Assembly (NCBI RefSeq): GCF_030053775.1
Contig: NZ_CP125669.1
Coordinates: 496,001-560,000, forward strand
Source of the DNA: Acinetobacter corruptisaponis
Lineage (GTDB): Bacteria; Pseudomonadota; Gammaproteobacteria; Pseudomonadales; Moraxellaceae
Direction of reading: 5' to 3'
DNA: 64,000 nt
Of this stretch, positions 13,219 to 24,200 are shown in pieces. Position 1 is the first letter of the stretch; every line of letters begins with the position of its first letter. Made by a program: the position numbers and the translations under genes. The notes under the pieces were generated by a model. That model was not told the origin of the DNA, did no database searches, and saw nothing but the letters and a program-made list of their open reading frames with translations.

Positions 13219-15066
13219 ATGCTGCAATGGTTTGAAAAACTAGTTGATCCATATCCAACGAAAGACTTAAACAAACCATTACCTACCACATTTTTTGCTT
13301 TCGTTTGGCAGGCCACCAAAGGCATTCGCCCTTTCCTATTTTTATTGATCGCCTGTACCGCAGCTGCAGCCTGTTTCGAGGCATTGTTCTTTTCCTATAT
13401 TGGAAAGCTGGTTGACTGGCTCACTAAAAGCCAACCCAACACCTTTTTAGAGAGCAACCAACAAAACCTCACCATTCTGATTAGCATCCTGTTTGCCAAT
13501 ATTTTCTTTGTCAGCCTACAGTCTGTCATCAAACATCAGGTTTTGTTCAGTAATTTTCCAATGCGTATGCGTTGGCTTTTTCACAACTTACTGTTGCAAC
13601 AAAGTCTGGATTTCTTCCATACTGATTTTGCTGGACGGCTTTCAGCCAAGGTGATGCAAACCGCGTTGGCCGTCCGTGAATTCTGGATGATCCTCGGTGA
13701 TATGCTGGTTTATGTGCTGATCTACTTTATTACAATTAGTCTGGTACTTGGTTCAATCTCCCCTGTACTTATTATTCCTTTGATTTTATGGCTGGCCCTA
13801 TTTATTGCGATTGCAAGTTATTTCATTCCACGTCTGGGCAAAGTCTCGCAGGAACAGGCTGATGCGCGCGCAGTGATGACAGGTCGTGTCACCGATGCCT
13901 ATACCAATATTCAAACGGTGAAACTGTTTGCACACGCGGGTCGTGAAAGCCAGTATGCCAAAGAATCCATGCAGGAATTTATGGTCACGGTTTATAAGCA
14001 AATGCGTCTTGGTGTGAAATACCAAATCAGTATTCGCCTATTAAGTGCCTTTCTGTTTATTGGTGTAATTGGCACATCGGTCTGGCTGTGGACGCAGGGT
14101 CAGGCTGCGATTGGTGTGATTGCGGCAACCACAGCAATGGTGCTTAAACTGGATAGTCTTGCAGAATTCATTATGTGGCATGTCACCATGCTGTTTGAAA
14201 ATGTCGGTACCATTCAGGATGGCATGAAAACCTTAGGTAAACCGATTCAGATTCAAGATAAACCACATGCAAAACAGTTAACCGTTCAGCGCGGTGAAAT
14301 TCGTTTTGAAGATGTCAGTTTTGCCTACAACCAAAAGAATGTCATTGATCATTTCAACCTGACCATCAAACCAGGTGAGAAAATTGGGATTGTTGGTCGC
14401 TCTGGTGCGGGAAAATCCACCCTGATTCAACTGCTGTTGCATTTCTATAATATCAAGCAAGGCCGTATCCTGATTGATGGCCAAGATATTCAGGAAGTCA
14501 CACAGGATAGTTTACGTGCCAACATTGCCCTCGTGACTCAAGACACCTCTCTACTGCATCGTACGGTTGCTGAAAATATTAAGTATGGTCGCCCCAATGC
14601 GACTGAGGCTGAAATTCAGCTGGCCGTTAAAAAGGCCAAGGCAGAAGAATTCATCCCCCAACTGACTGACCAGAAAGGTCGTGTTGGCTTTGATGCCTAT
14701 GTTGGTGAGCGTGGTGTCAAACTTTCTGGTGGACAACGCCAACGTATTGCAATTTCAAGGGTTTTCCTAAAAGATGCACCTATTCTAATACTGGATGAAG
14801 CCACCAGTGCACTTGACTCAGAAGTCGAGGCAGCCATTCAAAGCAGTTTAAATGACTTGATGGTTGGCAAAACGGTTATTGCAATTGCACACCGTTTATC
14901 TACTATTGCCCAGATGGATCGTCTCATTGTGCTTGATCAGGGCAGAATCGCCGAGCAAGGTACACATGAACAGCTCATTACTCATGATGGCTTGTATGCT
15001 CAGCTATGGAAACGTCAAACGGGTGGTTTCCTGGTTGAACAGCAAGTGACTCAGGATACAGAATAA
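13219..15066 (+). CDS. ABC exporter, fused membrane and ATPase domains (MsbA-like)
   Basis: 615 aa half-transporter that works as a homodimer in the inner membrane. Six membrane helices fill about residues 30-330 (for example FLFLLIACTAAAACFEALFF). The nucleotide-binding domain has Walker A GRSGAGKST (about 393), signature LSGGQRQR (about 502) and Walker B ILILDEATSALD (about 522), then the H-loop IAIAHRLST. The substrate is not evident; lipid or drug export is usual for this family. An AAAGGAAAG ribosome-binding sequence precedes the ATG. Its stop overlaps the MaoC gene start by one base, so both form an operon. Confidence 0.9.
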   Translation: MLQWFEKLVDPYPTKDLNKPLPTTFFAFVWQATKGIRPFLFLLIACTAAAACFEALFFSYIGKLVDWLTKSQPNTFLESNQQNLTILISILFANIFFVSLQSVIKHQVLFSNFPMRMRWLFHNLLLQQSLDFFHTDFAGRLSAKVMQTALAVREFWMILGDMLVYVLIYFITISLVLGSISPVLIIPLILWLALFIAIASYFIPRLGKVSQEQADARAVMTGRVTDAYTNIQTVKLFAHAGRESQYAKESMQEFMVTVYKQMRLGVKYQISIRLLSAFLFIGVIGTSVWLWTQGQAAIGVIAATTAMVLKLDSLAEFIMWHVTMLFENVGTIQDGMKTLGKPIQIQDKPHAKQLTVQRGEIRFEDVSFAYNQKNVIDHFNLTIKPGEKIGIVGRSGAGKSTLIQLLLHFYNIKQGRILIDGQDIQEVTQDSLRANIALVTQDTSLLHRTVAENIKYGRPNATEAEIQLAVKKAKAEEFIPQLTDQKGRVGFDAYVGERGVKLSGGQRQRIAISRVFLKDAPILILDEATSALDSEVEAAIQSSLNDLMVGKTVIAIAHRLSTIAQMDRLIVLDQGRIAEQGTHEQLITHDGLYAQLWKRQTGGFLVEQQVTQDTE

Positions 15067-15506
15067 TGTTGTATTTAGAAGACTTAAAGGTTGGAGATCA
15101 TTTCATCAGCCGTGAATATGAAATGACACTTGATGAGGTGAAACAGTTTGCTGGACAATATGACCCACAACCCTTTCATCTGGATGAGGAAGCTGCCGCA
15201 CAGCATCCTATCTTTCAGGGTTTGGCGGCGAGTGGATGGCATACCTCAGCAGTCACCATGCGTTTATGGACTGAATGTTTTCCTATCGCAGGTGGTTTGT
15301 TGGGGACAGAGTCCAGTTTACGCTGGCCCCGTCCAACACGTGTTGGCGATAAAATTCATGTTGAAATTGAAATTACGGCAATTGTGCCATCTAAAACCAA
15401 AATTGATCGTGGTATCGTCAGCTATGTCACTCAGGCTTTGAACCAACATGGGGATGTGCTATTAATATCTACAACCAAAATTATGGTTTTCAGAAAACCA
15501 ACCTGA
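15066..15506 (+). CDS. MaoC family dehydratase
   Basis: 146 aa, single hotdog domain. Family motifs are visible: FAGQYDPQPFHLDEEAA (catalytic Asp and His) and GLAASGWHTSAVTMRL. Such proteins hydrate enoyl-CoA with R stereochemistry or act in fatty-acid and hydroxyalkanoate metabolism. It overlaps the ABC transporter gene by one base (TAATG), so its expression is coupled to it, though the metabolic link is unclear. Confidence 0.88.
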   Translation: MLYLEDLKVGDHFISREYEMTLDEVKQFAGQYDPQPFHLDEEAAAQHPIFQGLAASGWHTSAVTMRLWTECFPIAGGLLGTESSLRWPRPTRVGDKIHVEIEITAIVPSKTKIDRGIVSYVTQALNQHGDVLLISTTKIMVFRKPT

Positions 15507-15635
15507 TTTTTGAACGATTAGGTGACTCTTTTGTCCAACAATTTTTATGATTGATAATTTTATTTCATGTAAAGATGTTTAAGACTTATATGTTTAAAAG
15601 ATATTGGCAAAATTGATGAGCGCCACGGAAAGCAC

Positions 15636-16661
15636 ATGAAAACAACCTCAACTCGTCAAGATCAAGGCATACCAGGCGTCTATGGCTTATTGCTATTGGA
15701 TGTTGTTTCTCGTTGGGGATATAACGATGAAACCTTATTTGCTCCATTTCGTTTAACCAGTGAGCAACTGGCCGATCCAAATTATCGAATTCCAACACCG
15801 ATTGCGAATGAACTGGTGAAGCATTCTTTGCGCCTAACGGGTGAAAGCACGCTTGGCTTTCATTTAGGTACGCAAATGCGAATTTCAATCCATGGCTTCA
15901 TTGGCTATGCCATTATGACCGCGCATGACATTACCGATGCGATTGCGCTCGCCAGCCGCTTTATTCAGTTACGCTTGCCTTTTTTACAGCTCTATTTTTC
16001 TACGTTTGGACCTAAAGCCACCTTGCAGTTGCAGTGTGACATCGAAGTTGAACCTTTACGCACTGAAATTATTCTCGGCCTCACCATCGGTATTATGACC
16101 ATGGCAAAGGCCCTGACTGGAATTGAGGATTTAAAAGGTGAAGTTGACCTAGATTTTCCTGAACCTGCAGGTTTTGACAAATATAGAGATAAATTAAGCA
16201 GCACCATTCGCTTTAACCAACCGCATCTCATTTCAAGTTTTGATAAAAAATATCTTGGCTTAAAGATGGTCAATGCTGACCCAATTGCCAGCCAGATTGC
16301 CATTAACCAGTGTGAAACTGAACTGTCTGCTTTAGGTGAACGTCGCCGTCTGGCCATGCGTGTCCGTGATATTTTGACCAATTCTGAACAGCATTATTTA
16401 AGCATTGAAAGTGTTGCTGAACGTCTGCACATGTCTGACCGCACCTTAAAGCGTCAGCTTGCAGCCGAGGGTACATCTTTTTCAACACTGGTGGATGAAG
16501 TGCGTTATCGTCATGCCACTTCTCTGCTGTCACGTACAGATTATAGTCTGGAACAAATTGCAGACGAATTGGGTTATTCTGATGTGGCAAACTTTAGCCG
16601 TGCCTTTAAGCGCTGGAGTGGTCGTAGCCCAAGTAACTGGCGTAAAGACCCTTATTTGTAA
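15636..16661 (+). CDS. AraC family transcriptional regulator
   Basis: 341 aa. Residues 25-210 match the arabinose-binding-like domain of the OruR/ArgR-type AraC subgroup. The C-terminal domain has two helix-turn-helix units: LSIESVAERLHMSDRTLKRQ and YSLEQIADELGYSDVANFSR, followed by the RAFKRWSGRSPSNWR signature. It stands alone between the MaoC gene and gcvH. The effector and targets are unknown. Confidence 0.9.
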   Translation: MKTTSTRQDQGIPGVYGLLLLDVVSRWGYNDETLFAPFRLTSEQLADPNYRIPTPIANELVKHSLRLTGESTLGFHLGTQMRISIHGFIGYAIMTAHDITDAIALASRFIQLRLPFLQLYFSTFGPKATLQLQCDIEVEPLRTEIILGLTIGIMTMAKALTGIEDLKGEVDLDFPEPAGFDKYRDKLSSTIRFNQPHLISSFDKKYLGLKMVNADPIASQIAINQCETELSALGERRRLAMRVRDILTNSEQHYLSIESVAERLHMSDRTLKRQLAAEGTSFSTLVDEVRYRHATSLLSRTDYSLEQIADELGYSDVANFSRAFKRWSGRSPSNWRKDPYL

Positions 16662-16757
16662 TATTGCAAAGTGCTTCATTTTAAATACTTTTGTTTTGAC
16701 CAAAAAACCTGTATAAAGCCAGACAAAAATGATGAGACAGATTGTTAAGGAGTTGTC

Positions 16758-17132
16758 ATGAACCATCCAGCAGATTTGAAATATGCGCGTACGCATGAAT
16801 GGGTAAGAATTGAGGGTGACCTGCTTGTTACGGGGATTAGTGACCATGCACAGGATGAGTTGGGCGATTTAGTCTATGTGGAAACACCAGAAGTAGGTAG
16901 CCATGTGACTGCAACTGAACAGGCGGGTATTGTTGAATCAGTCAAAACTGCTTCTGACATTCATGCCCCTGTTTCAGGTACAGTGGTTGAAGTAAACACT
17001 GCGCTTGAAGATGATCCTGATTTCGTCAATGAAGAACCGTATGGCAAAGGCTGGATTTACAAGATCAAGCCAGACAATATCGCTGATGTTGAAAAACTGC
17101 TTTCCAATGAAGAATACGAATCAGGTTTATAA
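16758..17132 (+). CDS. gcvH: Glycine cleavage system H protein
   Basis: 124 aa, normal length. The lipoyl-accepting lysine is Lys63 in [18 protein letters not shown]. It carries the aminomethyl group between the P, T and L proteins in glycine breakdown. No gcvP or gcvT lies nearby, so this gene is separated from its partners. AAGGAG lies 7 nt before the ATG, and an intrinsic terminator follows. Confidence 0.95.
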   Translation: MNHPADLKYARTHEWVRIEGDLLVTGISDHAQDELGDLVYVETPEVGSHVTATEQAGIVESVKTASDIHAPVSGTVVEVNTALEDDPDFVNEEPYGKGWIYKIKPDNIADVEKLLSNEEYESGL

Positions 17133-17153
17133 TCCTCTATAAACTTGAAGATA

Positions 17154-17187
17154 AAAAGCCCAGTCATATTGAACTGGGCTTTTTTAA
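17154..17187. terminator. Bidirectional terminator between gcvH and aspA
   Basis: AAAAGCCCAGT and ACTGGGCTTTT form a strong stem with T-rich flanks on both strands, between convergent genes. Confidence 0.85.
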
Positions 17188-17205
17188 AGATATGAATCGG
17201 GCAAT

Positions 17206-18648
17206 CTAGGCGACATAGTCCACTGGAATACCATCAACCTCAGAGACTAGGTTCTCAAAAGAGAAAATCTCATCAAGTTGTTGCTGAGTCAATAAACCAC
17301 GCTCCAAAACGATGGCCTGTATGGTTTTGTTCTCCGCAATACATTGCTTACCGATTTCATCACAGAGCGCATGACCCAATAATGGATCAAGCAAGGTAAT
17401 AATCCCGACACTACGCATCACAGCATCATGACAAGCCTGTTCGTGTGCCCTGATTCCGCGTACACATTTTTCATCCAGACTTTGAATGGCATGTGTCAGT
17501 AATTCAATGGACTCATTCAATGAAATTGCAATTACAGGCTCCATCACATTGAGTTGTAACTGACCTGCTTCAGCGGCAAAGGTAATGGTCAAATCATTGC
17601 CAATCACCTTAAATGCAATTTGGTTCACCACTTCTGGAATGACTGGGTTGACTTTTGCAGGCATGATTGAAGAACCTGCCTGTAATTCAGGAAGCTGGAT
17701 TTCACCCAAACCTGTACGTGGCCCAGAACTAAGCAAACGCAGGTCATTGCTGATTTTTGACAGTTTACAGGCCAGACGCTTTAGTGCACTGGATAAAATG
17801 ATGAATACACCACAGTCACTGGTTGCCTCAACATAATCTTCCGCACCGACAAGCTTTAAACCTGTAATCTCTTTCAGGCAAGAAATTACTTTTAGCGCAT
17901 AACCTTTTGGTGTATTGACCCCTGTACCAATTGCGGTTGCACCCAGGTTTACCTCAAGCAACAACTCACGGGTGCGCTTGATTAGCCGAACATCTTCTTT
18001 TAGCAAGGTTGCAAATGCATGGAACTCCTGTCCCAATGTCATCGGAACCGCATCCTGAAGCTGGGTACGCCCCATCTTTAACACATAGCGGAACTCAATG
18101 GCCTTGTTTTCAAATGAAGTGATCAACTTATCCATTTGTGTAAACAAGGCATCCAATGAACAATAGGTTGATAGACGAATTGCTGTTGGATATACATCAT
18201 TGGTCGATTGTGATTTATTGACATGATCATTTGGATGGATCACATCATACTGGCCTTTTTGATGTCCCAGCGACTCAAGGGCAATATTGGCGATCACTTC
18301 ATTGGTATTCATATTAATGGAAGTACCCGCTCCACCCTGATAAATATCAATCGGGAATGAGTCTTGCCACTTTTCGGTTTCCGTGATTAATGCATCACAG
18401 GCATGCTGAATTGCTAAACTTTGTGTTTCAGTCAATTTACCAAAACTTAGATTCGCCTGAGCTGATGCCTTTTTTACCTGTGCCAATGCACGAATGAAGT
18501 GGCTATTCTGGCCAACTTTTTGCGAAGAAATCTTAAAATTCTCAATTGCGCGTAAAGTATGAATTCCATAATAACATGCTGCTGGAACTTCTTTTGCGCC
18601 GAGCAAATCATGCTCTATTCTTATGGTCGCCGTTTGAACCGTGTTCAC
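17206..18648 (-). CDS. aspA: Aspartate ammonia-lyase
   Basis: 480 aa, class II fumarase/aspartase superfamily. It cleaves L-aspartate to fumarate and ammonia. The signature loop [12 protein letters not shown] lies near residue 323. [12 protein letters not shown] and [14 protein letters not shown] are also present. The [13 protein letters not shown] segment, diagnostic of this superfamily, lies around residue 105. It feeds carbon to the TCA cycle and, with putA upstream, suggests amino-acid use as carbon source. It is convergent with gcvH and divergent from putP. Confidence 0.93.
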   Translation of the reverse strand: MNTVQTATIRIEHDLLGAKEVPAACYYGIHTLRAIENFKISSQKVGQNSHFIRALAQVKKASAQANLSFGKLTETQSLAIQHACDALITETEKWQDSFPIDIYQGGAGTSINMNTNEVIANIALESLGHQKGQYDVIHPNDHVNKSQSTNDVYPTAIRLSTYCSLDALFTQMDKLITSFENKAIEFRYVLKMGRTQLQDAVPMTLGQEFHAFATLLKEDVRLIKRTRELLLEVNLGATAIGTGVNTPKGYALKVISCLKEITGLKLVGAEDYVEATSDCGVFIILSSALKRLACKLSKISNDLRLLSSGPRTGLGEIQLPELQAGSSIMPAKVNPVIPEVVNQIAFKVIGNDLTITFAAEAGQLQLNVMEPVIAISLNESIELLTHAIQSLDEKCVRGIRAHEQACHDAVMRSVGIITLLDPLLGHALCDEIGKQCIAENKTIQAIVLERGLLTQQQLDEIFSFENLVSEVDGIPVDYVA

Positions 18649-19131
18649 TTTTCATTTCTCTCAGAACATGCACTCTGTTGGTGCAAAGAAATAATATGAA
18701 ATATTTCAAGTAAATTTTCATTAGCAAAATTGCTTAGCCTTACACTCTTTTTATAATAGAATTTCTCTAAACTGTTGCTTTTGTAACATCATGTGTCATA
18801 TTTTTAAGCTTATTTTGAGGTATAAAAAGTATAATTTAAGAGAAAACTTTGCTCTTTGTAATTTTTCCAAATATATCGTTTATTTTTTGATGGGATAAAA
18901 TAAGTTTTTATAAGAAAAAAAGTGATGATTTTTCCATTTAGAAATTAATATTCATGCACTTAATTTAAATTACACAAAATATACAAATAAATTACATAAA
19001 AATAACAGTATTTCAAAAAACATTCGTGCTTGAATCTCTGGCCTTATCAGTCTTATTAGAATAGTAAATCAATTTTTTGGCTATTCAGATTGGATTGCAC
19101 AATTATGGATATGTAAGGACAGGCATCCATT
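18649..19131. other. aspA-putP divergent intergenic region
   Basis: 483 bp of very A+T-rich DNA holding the start regions of two divergent genes. I see no ORF, RNA gene or clear palindrome. Many near-consensus -10 boxes make any single promoter call unreliable. Confidence 0.5.
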
Positions 19132-20628
19132 ATGAATTTTTCGAATCCCACTGTGGTTGTATTCGTGGTGTATATCATCGCCATGCTTGGCATTGGTTTC
19201 TACGCCTATTTTTCCACCAAAAACCTTGATGACTATATTCTTGGAGGACGAAGTCTAGGTAGTTTTGTCACCGCATTGTCGGCGGGTGCATCCGACATGA
19301 GTGGCTGGTTACTCATGGGTTTGCCTGGTGCAATTTACCTGTCAGGATTATCAGAGTCATGGATTGCCATTGGCCTGATCATTGGTGCATGGCTGAACTG
19401 GTATCTGGTTGCAGGTCGCCTACGTGTACATACCGAAGTGCAGAACAACGCCCTTACCCTGCCTGATTATTTTACGGGTCGTTTTGATGACCAGAAAAAA
19501 ATCCTGCGCGTCACCTCTGCATTGATCATCCTGATTTTCTTTGCAATTTATTGTGCTTCTGGCATGGTGGCTGGCGCGCGCCTGTTTGAAACCCTATTCC
19601 ACCTGCCTTATGGTACAGCCTTGTGGCTGGGTGCATTTGCAACCATTGGCTATGTGTGTATTGGTGGTTTTCTGGCAATCAGCTGGACGGACACCTTTCA
19701 GGCAGGTCTCATGATTTTTGCCCTGTTGTTGCTTCCAATTGTGACCTATATGTCTTTGGGTATAGGCGCAGAAGAATTTACCGCTCTCATTGAAACAGCA
19801 CGTCCTCATGCTTATGATTTTGCTTCAAATTTAAGTTTTGTTGCGATACTCTCAGCAGCAGCCTGGGGCTTAGGCTATTTTGGTCAACCACATATCCTTG
19901 TACGTTTTATGGCAGCCGATTCAGTTAAATCTATTCCTAATGCCCGTCGTATCGGCATGGCCTGGATGATTTTGTGTCTGGGTGGGGCTGTCGGTTCTGG
20001 TTTTATCGGTATTGCCTATTTCCAGCAGCATCCTGAACTTGCGGCAGCGGTAAGTGCCAATCCAGAAACCGTGTTTATGGAACTCACCAAGATCTTATTT
20101 AATCCCTGGGTTGTGGGTGTGATTCTTGCCGCAATTCTGTCTGCAGTAATGAGTACCTTGAGTTGTCAGCTATTGGTCTGCTCAAGTGCTTTGACAGAGG
20201 ATTTATACAAGGGCTTGATCCGTAAAAATGCCTCTCAAAAAGAGCTGGTCTGGATTGGACGTGCGATGGTATTGGCTGTTGCAATGCTGGCTCTTGCCCT
20301 CGCCCAGAATCCTGACAGTAAGGTGCTTGGCTTGGTGTCTTATGCATGGGCAGGTTTTGGTGCCGCATTTGGTCCATTGATTATCATGTCCCTGTTCTGG
20401 AAACGTATGACCCTAAACGGTGCCCTGGTGGGTATGGTGGTTGGTGCTCTCACCGTGATTGTATGGAAAAACTTATTTGCTGATACAGGGATTTATGAAA
20501 TCATTCCTGGCTTTTTCTTTGCATTGATCAGTATTGTGGTGGTGAGCTTACTCGGTAAGGCGCCAAACGCTACAGTGACCAGCCGTTTTGAACAAGCGGA
20601 TGAGATTTATACCCGTGAAATGAATTAA
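19132..20628 (+). CDS. putP: Sodium/proline symporter
   Basis: 498 aa, solute:sodium symporter family with about 13 membrane helices. The family motif GASDMSGWLLMGLPGAIYLSG lies near residues 50-70 and SYAWAGFGAAFGPL near 402. It imports proline with sodium for breakdown by PutA, encoded 0.7 kb downstream. An AAGGACAGG sequence precedes the ATG. It ends at a terminator shared with the convergent lrp-type gene. Confidence 0.93.
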   Translation: MNFSNPTVVVFVVYIIAMLGIGFYAYFSTKNLDDYILGGRSLGSFVTALSAGASDMSGWLLMGLPGAIYLSGLSESWIAIGLIIGAWLNWYLVAGRLRVHTEVQNNALTLPDYFTGRFDDQKKILRVTSALIILIFFAIYCASGMVAGARLFETLFHLPYGTALWLGAFATIGYVCIGGFLAISWTDTFQAGLMIFALLLLPIVTYMSLGIGAEEFTALIETARPHAYDFASNLSFVAILSAAAWGLGYFGQPHILVRFMAADSVKSIPNARRIGMAWMILCLGGAVGSGFIGIAYFQQHPELAAAVSANPETVFMELTKILFNPWVVGVILAAILSAVMSTLSCQLLVCSSALTEDLYKGLIRKNASQKELVWIGRAMVLAVAMLALALAQNPDSKVLGLVSYAWAGFGAAFGPLIIMSLFWKRMTLNGALVGMVVGALTVIVWKNLFADTGIYEIIPGFFFALISIVVVSLLGKAPNATVTSRFEQADEIYTREMN

Positions 20629-20642
20629 TTACGGGAAAATTT

Positions 20643-20664
20643 AAGGGGCTTACCAGCCCCTTTT
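20643..20664. terminator. Bidirectional terminator between putP and the Lrp gene
   Basis: AAGGGGCT, TACC, AGCCCCTT: a perfect 8-bp stem followed by TTTCTTT on the plus strand and by A+T-rich DNA on the other. Confidence 0.8.
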
Positions 20665-20671
20665 CTTTGGT

Positions 20672-21163
20672 CTAAAATTTTGTTTTTGACTTAATTTTTA
20701 TTTTCGAACTGTCCTTAACCACCTGCATCACTGGGTAGCTGCGAGTTTCTTTCACTCCAGGCAGTTGCCACAAAATTTGTCCTGAAATACGGCGAAATTC
20801 CTCCATATTGCTACAACGTAGCTTGATCAGGAAATCAAAGCCACCACTCACCATATGACATTCCACAATTTCAGGATATTGCGTCACCGCATCAATAAAA
20901 TCATCCAGAACGTTTGGTGTGGTTTTATCCAACAGCACTTCAACGAATACCAGGAAATTTGCATTGAGCTTGCCTGGATTGAGTTTTGCCTCATATCCCA
21001 GAATAAATTCATCTTTGGTAAGCTTCTGGACACGCGCCATCACCGCAGTGGGAGAAAGGTTCACTAATTCCGCCAATTTACTGTTGGAAATTCTCCCATC
21101 TGTTTGAAGAATATCCATAATTTTTAGATCAGTACGGTCTAAGCTATAAATAGGGCCATTCAA
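20672..21163 (-). CDS. Lrp/AsnC family regulator (PutR-type)
   Basis: 163 aa. The N-terminal helix-turn-helix (DLKIMDILQTDGRISNSKLA, then LSPTAVMARVQKL) is followed by a RAM effector domain (about residues 70-150; MVSGGFDFLIKLRC). It is divergent from putA with 117 bp between starts. By analogy with PutR of other proteobacteria it probably activates putA, and perhaps putP, in response to proline. This fits the lack of a DNA-binding domain in PutA here. The target assignment is inference from position. Confidence 0.88.
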   Translation of the reverse strand: MNGPIYSLDRTDLKIMDILQTDGRISNSKLAELVNLSPTAVMARVQKLTKDEFILGYEAKLNPGKLNANFLVFVEVLLDKTTPNVLDDFIDAVTQYPEIVECHMVSGGFDFLIKLRCSNMEEFRRISGQILWQLPGVKETRSYPVMQVVKDSSKIKIKSKTKF

Positions 21164-21280
21164 CTGAATTTTCCTCTAAAAAATGGGTAAATTATAGTGA
21201 GTTACTCGGGTTTTATTCTGTAATCATAAATTATCTAAACCTCTCTACTCAATAGAGATAGATTGTTATCGGAATTTAGC

Positions 21281-24200
21281 ATGAATACTTTGGATATCCC
21301 CGCAGAGATGGACACAACTCACAACAACGGTGGTTATATCACCGAATTTAAAGAAAAAAGTGAGTTTGAGCAACGCATTAACACCGCTTGGCGACGTGCA
21401 GAACCTGAAGCAGTCGCAGAGCTTGCTGAAGCAGCAAATATTTCGCCCGATCTTGATCAAAAAATTTATGAGTTGGCTTTTAGCCTGGCGCACAACTTAC
21501 GTGAACGTAAAAGCTCAGCAGGTAAGGCAGGTATCGTTCAAGGTCTACTACAAGAGTTTTCTCTTTCCTCTCAGGAAGGTGTCGCTCTGATGTGTTTGGC
21601 AGAAGCCCTGCTTCGTATTCCAGATACAGCAACCCGTGATTTATTGATCCGTGACAAAATCAACCAAGGTAACTGGAAAGAACATGTTGGTCAAAGTAGC
21701 CTGATGTTCGTCAATGCTGCTGCATGGGGCTTAATGTTGACTGGTAAGCTGATGGAAACACCTAAGCAAACCAGCTTATCCAGTGTTTTGACGGGTCTTT
21801 TGGCGCGTAGTGGTCGCGGGATCATCCGTAAAGCAGTTGACGTTGCAATGCGTATGATGGGTGAGCAATTCGTTACTGGCGAAACCATCGAAGAAGCACT
21901 TGAACATGCAAAACCATTTGAACACAAAGGTTTCCGTTACTCATACGATATGTTGGGTGAAGCTGCACTGACTGAACATGATGCTGAACGTTACTATAAC
22001 GACTACACTCAAGCGATCCATGCCATTGGTAAAGCATCAAATGGCCGTGGCGTTTATGATGGCCCTGGTATCTCAATCAAGCTCTCTGCTTTACACCCAC
22101 GCTACCAACGTGCACAAATTGCGCGCGTTCATCACGAACTTTACAACAAAGTCTTCGAACTTGCGTGCTTGGCAAAACAATACAACATCGGTTTAAACAT
22201 CGATGCTGAAGAATCTGAACGTTTAGAAATTTCGCTCGAGTTACTTGAGCGTTTATGCTTCGAGCCAAAACTTGCGGATTGGAAAGGTATTGGCTTCGTT
22301 ATTCAGGCTTATCAAAAGCGTTGTTTCTACGTTGTTGATTACATCGTCGACCTTGCAAAACGCAGTAACAAACGCCTGATGATCCGTTTAGTGAAAGGTG
22401 CGTATTGGGACAGCGAAATCAAGAAAGCGCAAATTGATGGCATGACGGATTACCCTGTGTTTACCCGTAAAGTTCACACTGATTTGTCATACATTGCGTG
22501 TGCGAAAAAATTACTTGCTGCACCAGATCAAGTCTATCCGCAATTTGCGACACACAATGCGCAATCACTTGCAACGATCTATACCTTGGCTGATCCAAGC
22601 AAATACTACCCTGGTCAATACGAATTCCAATGCTTGCACGGTATGGGCGAACCATTGTATGAACAAGTGGTTGGTTCTAAAGAAGATGGCAAGTTAGGTG
22701 TTCCATGTCGTGTTTATGCACCTGTTGGTAACCATGAAACTTTATTGGCTTATTTAGTCCGTCGTTTACTTGAAAATGGTGCAAACACCTCATTCGTAAA
22801 CCGTATAGCTGATAAGACTTTAAAAGTTGAAGACTTGATTCAGTCTCCAATCAAAGATATTCAAACTTCTGCGAAAGATGAAGGTCAGCTTGGCTTAAAA
22901 CACCCTGCAATTCCACTTCCACATGATCTTTATCCATTACGTCCAAACTCAAATGGCTTTGATTTGAATAACGATCAACCATTAGCAGACTTGGATGCGA
23001 CGGCACAGAAATTACGTAGCCAGATTTGGAAAAGTGCGCCATTACTTGGATTTGAATCAACAGTTCACGACGAAAGCAATGCACTTGCAATTACAAACCC
23101 AGCACAAAACAGTGAAATTGTCGGTTATGTAAACGAAGCAACCAGTGCGGATGTACAACTGGCGCTAGAAGCTGCGGTACAAGCTGAACAAAGCTGGGCT
23201 GCAACAGGTAAAGTTGAACGTGCAGCTTGCTTAAAACGCGCTGCAGATTTGATGGAAGCTCGCATTCAAGAGTTGATGGTATTGCTTTGCCGTGAAAGTG
23301 TTAAAACCTATGCCAATGCCATTGCAGAAGTTCGTGAAGCAGTCGATTTCTTGCGTTATTACGCGACACAAATCGAAAACTTGCCTGCAAATGCAGAAGT
23401 AAAACCACTGGGTACTGTATTGTGTATTAGCCCATGGAACTTCCCTCTTGCGATTTTCTCTGGTCAGATTGCAGCAGCATTGGTGAGTGGTAACTGTGTG
23501 ATTGCCAAACCTGCTGAACAAACACCTTTAATTGCAGCTCAAGCAGTTCAAATGCTTTGGGAAGCTGGCGTGCCACACGGCGTTGTTCAGCTTCTTCCAG
23601 GTCGCGGTGAAACCGTTGGTGCTCAATTGAGCCAAGATGATCGTGTTCAAGGCATCATGTTCACTGGTTCGACTGAAGTTGCAAAAATTTTGCAAAAGAC
23701 TGTCGCAAAACGCTTGTCTCCAAATGGTCAGCCAATTCCGTTAATCGCGGAAACGGGTGGTCAAAATGCAATGATCGTAGATTCTTCTGCACTTACTGAA
23801 CAAGTCGTTCTCGATGTTGTCAGTTCTGCATTTGACAGTGCGGGTCAACGTTGTTCTGCACTTCGTATCTTATGTGTGCAAGAAGACAGCGCTGCAACAG
23901 TCATCAAAATGTTGAAAGGTGCAATGCAACAGTTGATCGTAGGCAACCCTGCAATCTTAAAAACTGACATTGGCCCAGTGATTGATACTGAAGCAAAACA
24001 AACCATCGATACGCATATTCAAAAGATGAAATCTAAGGGCTACCCTGTTCATCAATTGATGTTTAACGATGCAGTAAGCCAACAAGCGCTTGCACAAGGT
24101 ACATTTGTTCCACCAACAGCGATTGAATTGCCAAACCTTGACGATCTAGAACGTGAAGTCTTTGGTCCTGTATTGCACATCATCACTTATAAATATGGTG

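Noticed and set aside
16758..17132. gcvH as part of a glycine cleavage operon or with a glycine riboswitch
   Set aside because: No gcvT or gcvP adjoins and the 96-bp leader has no visible tandem aptamer.
21266..23521. Several 60-100 codon frames on both strands inside putA
   Set aside because: All are shadows of the strongly codon-biased putA gene.
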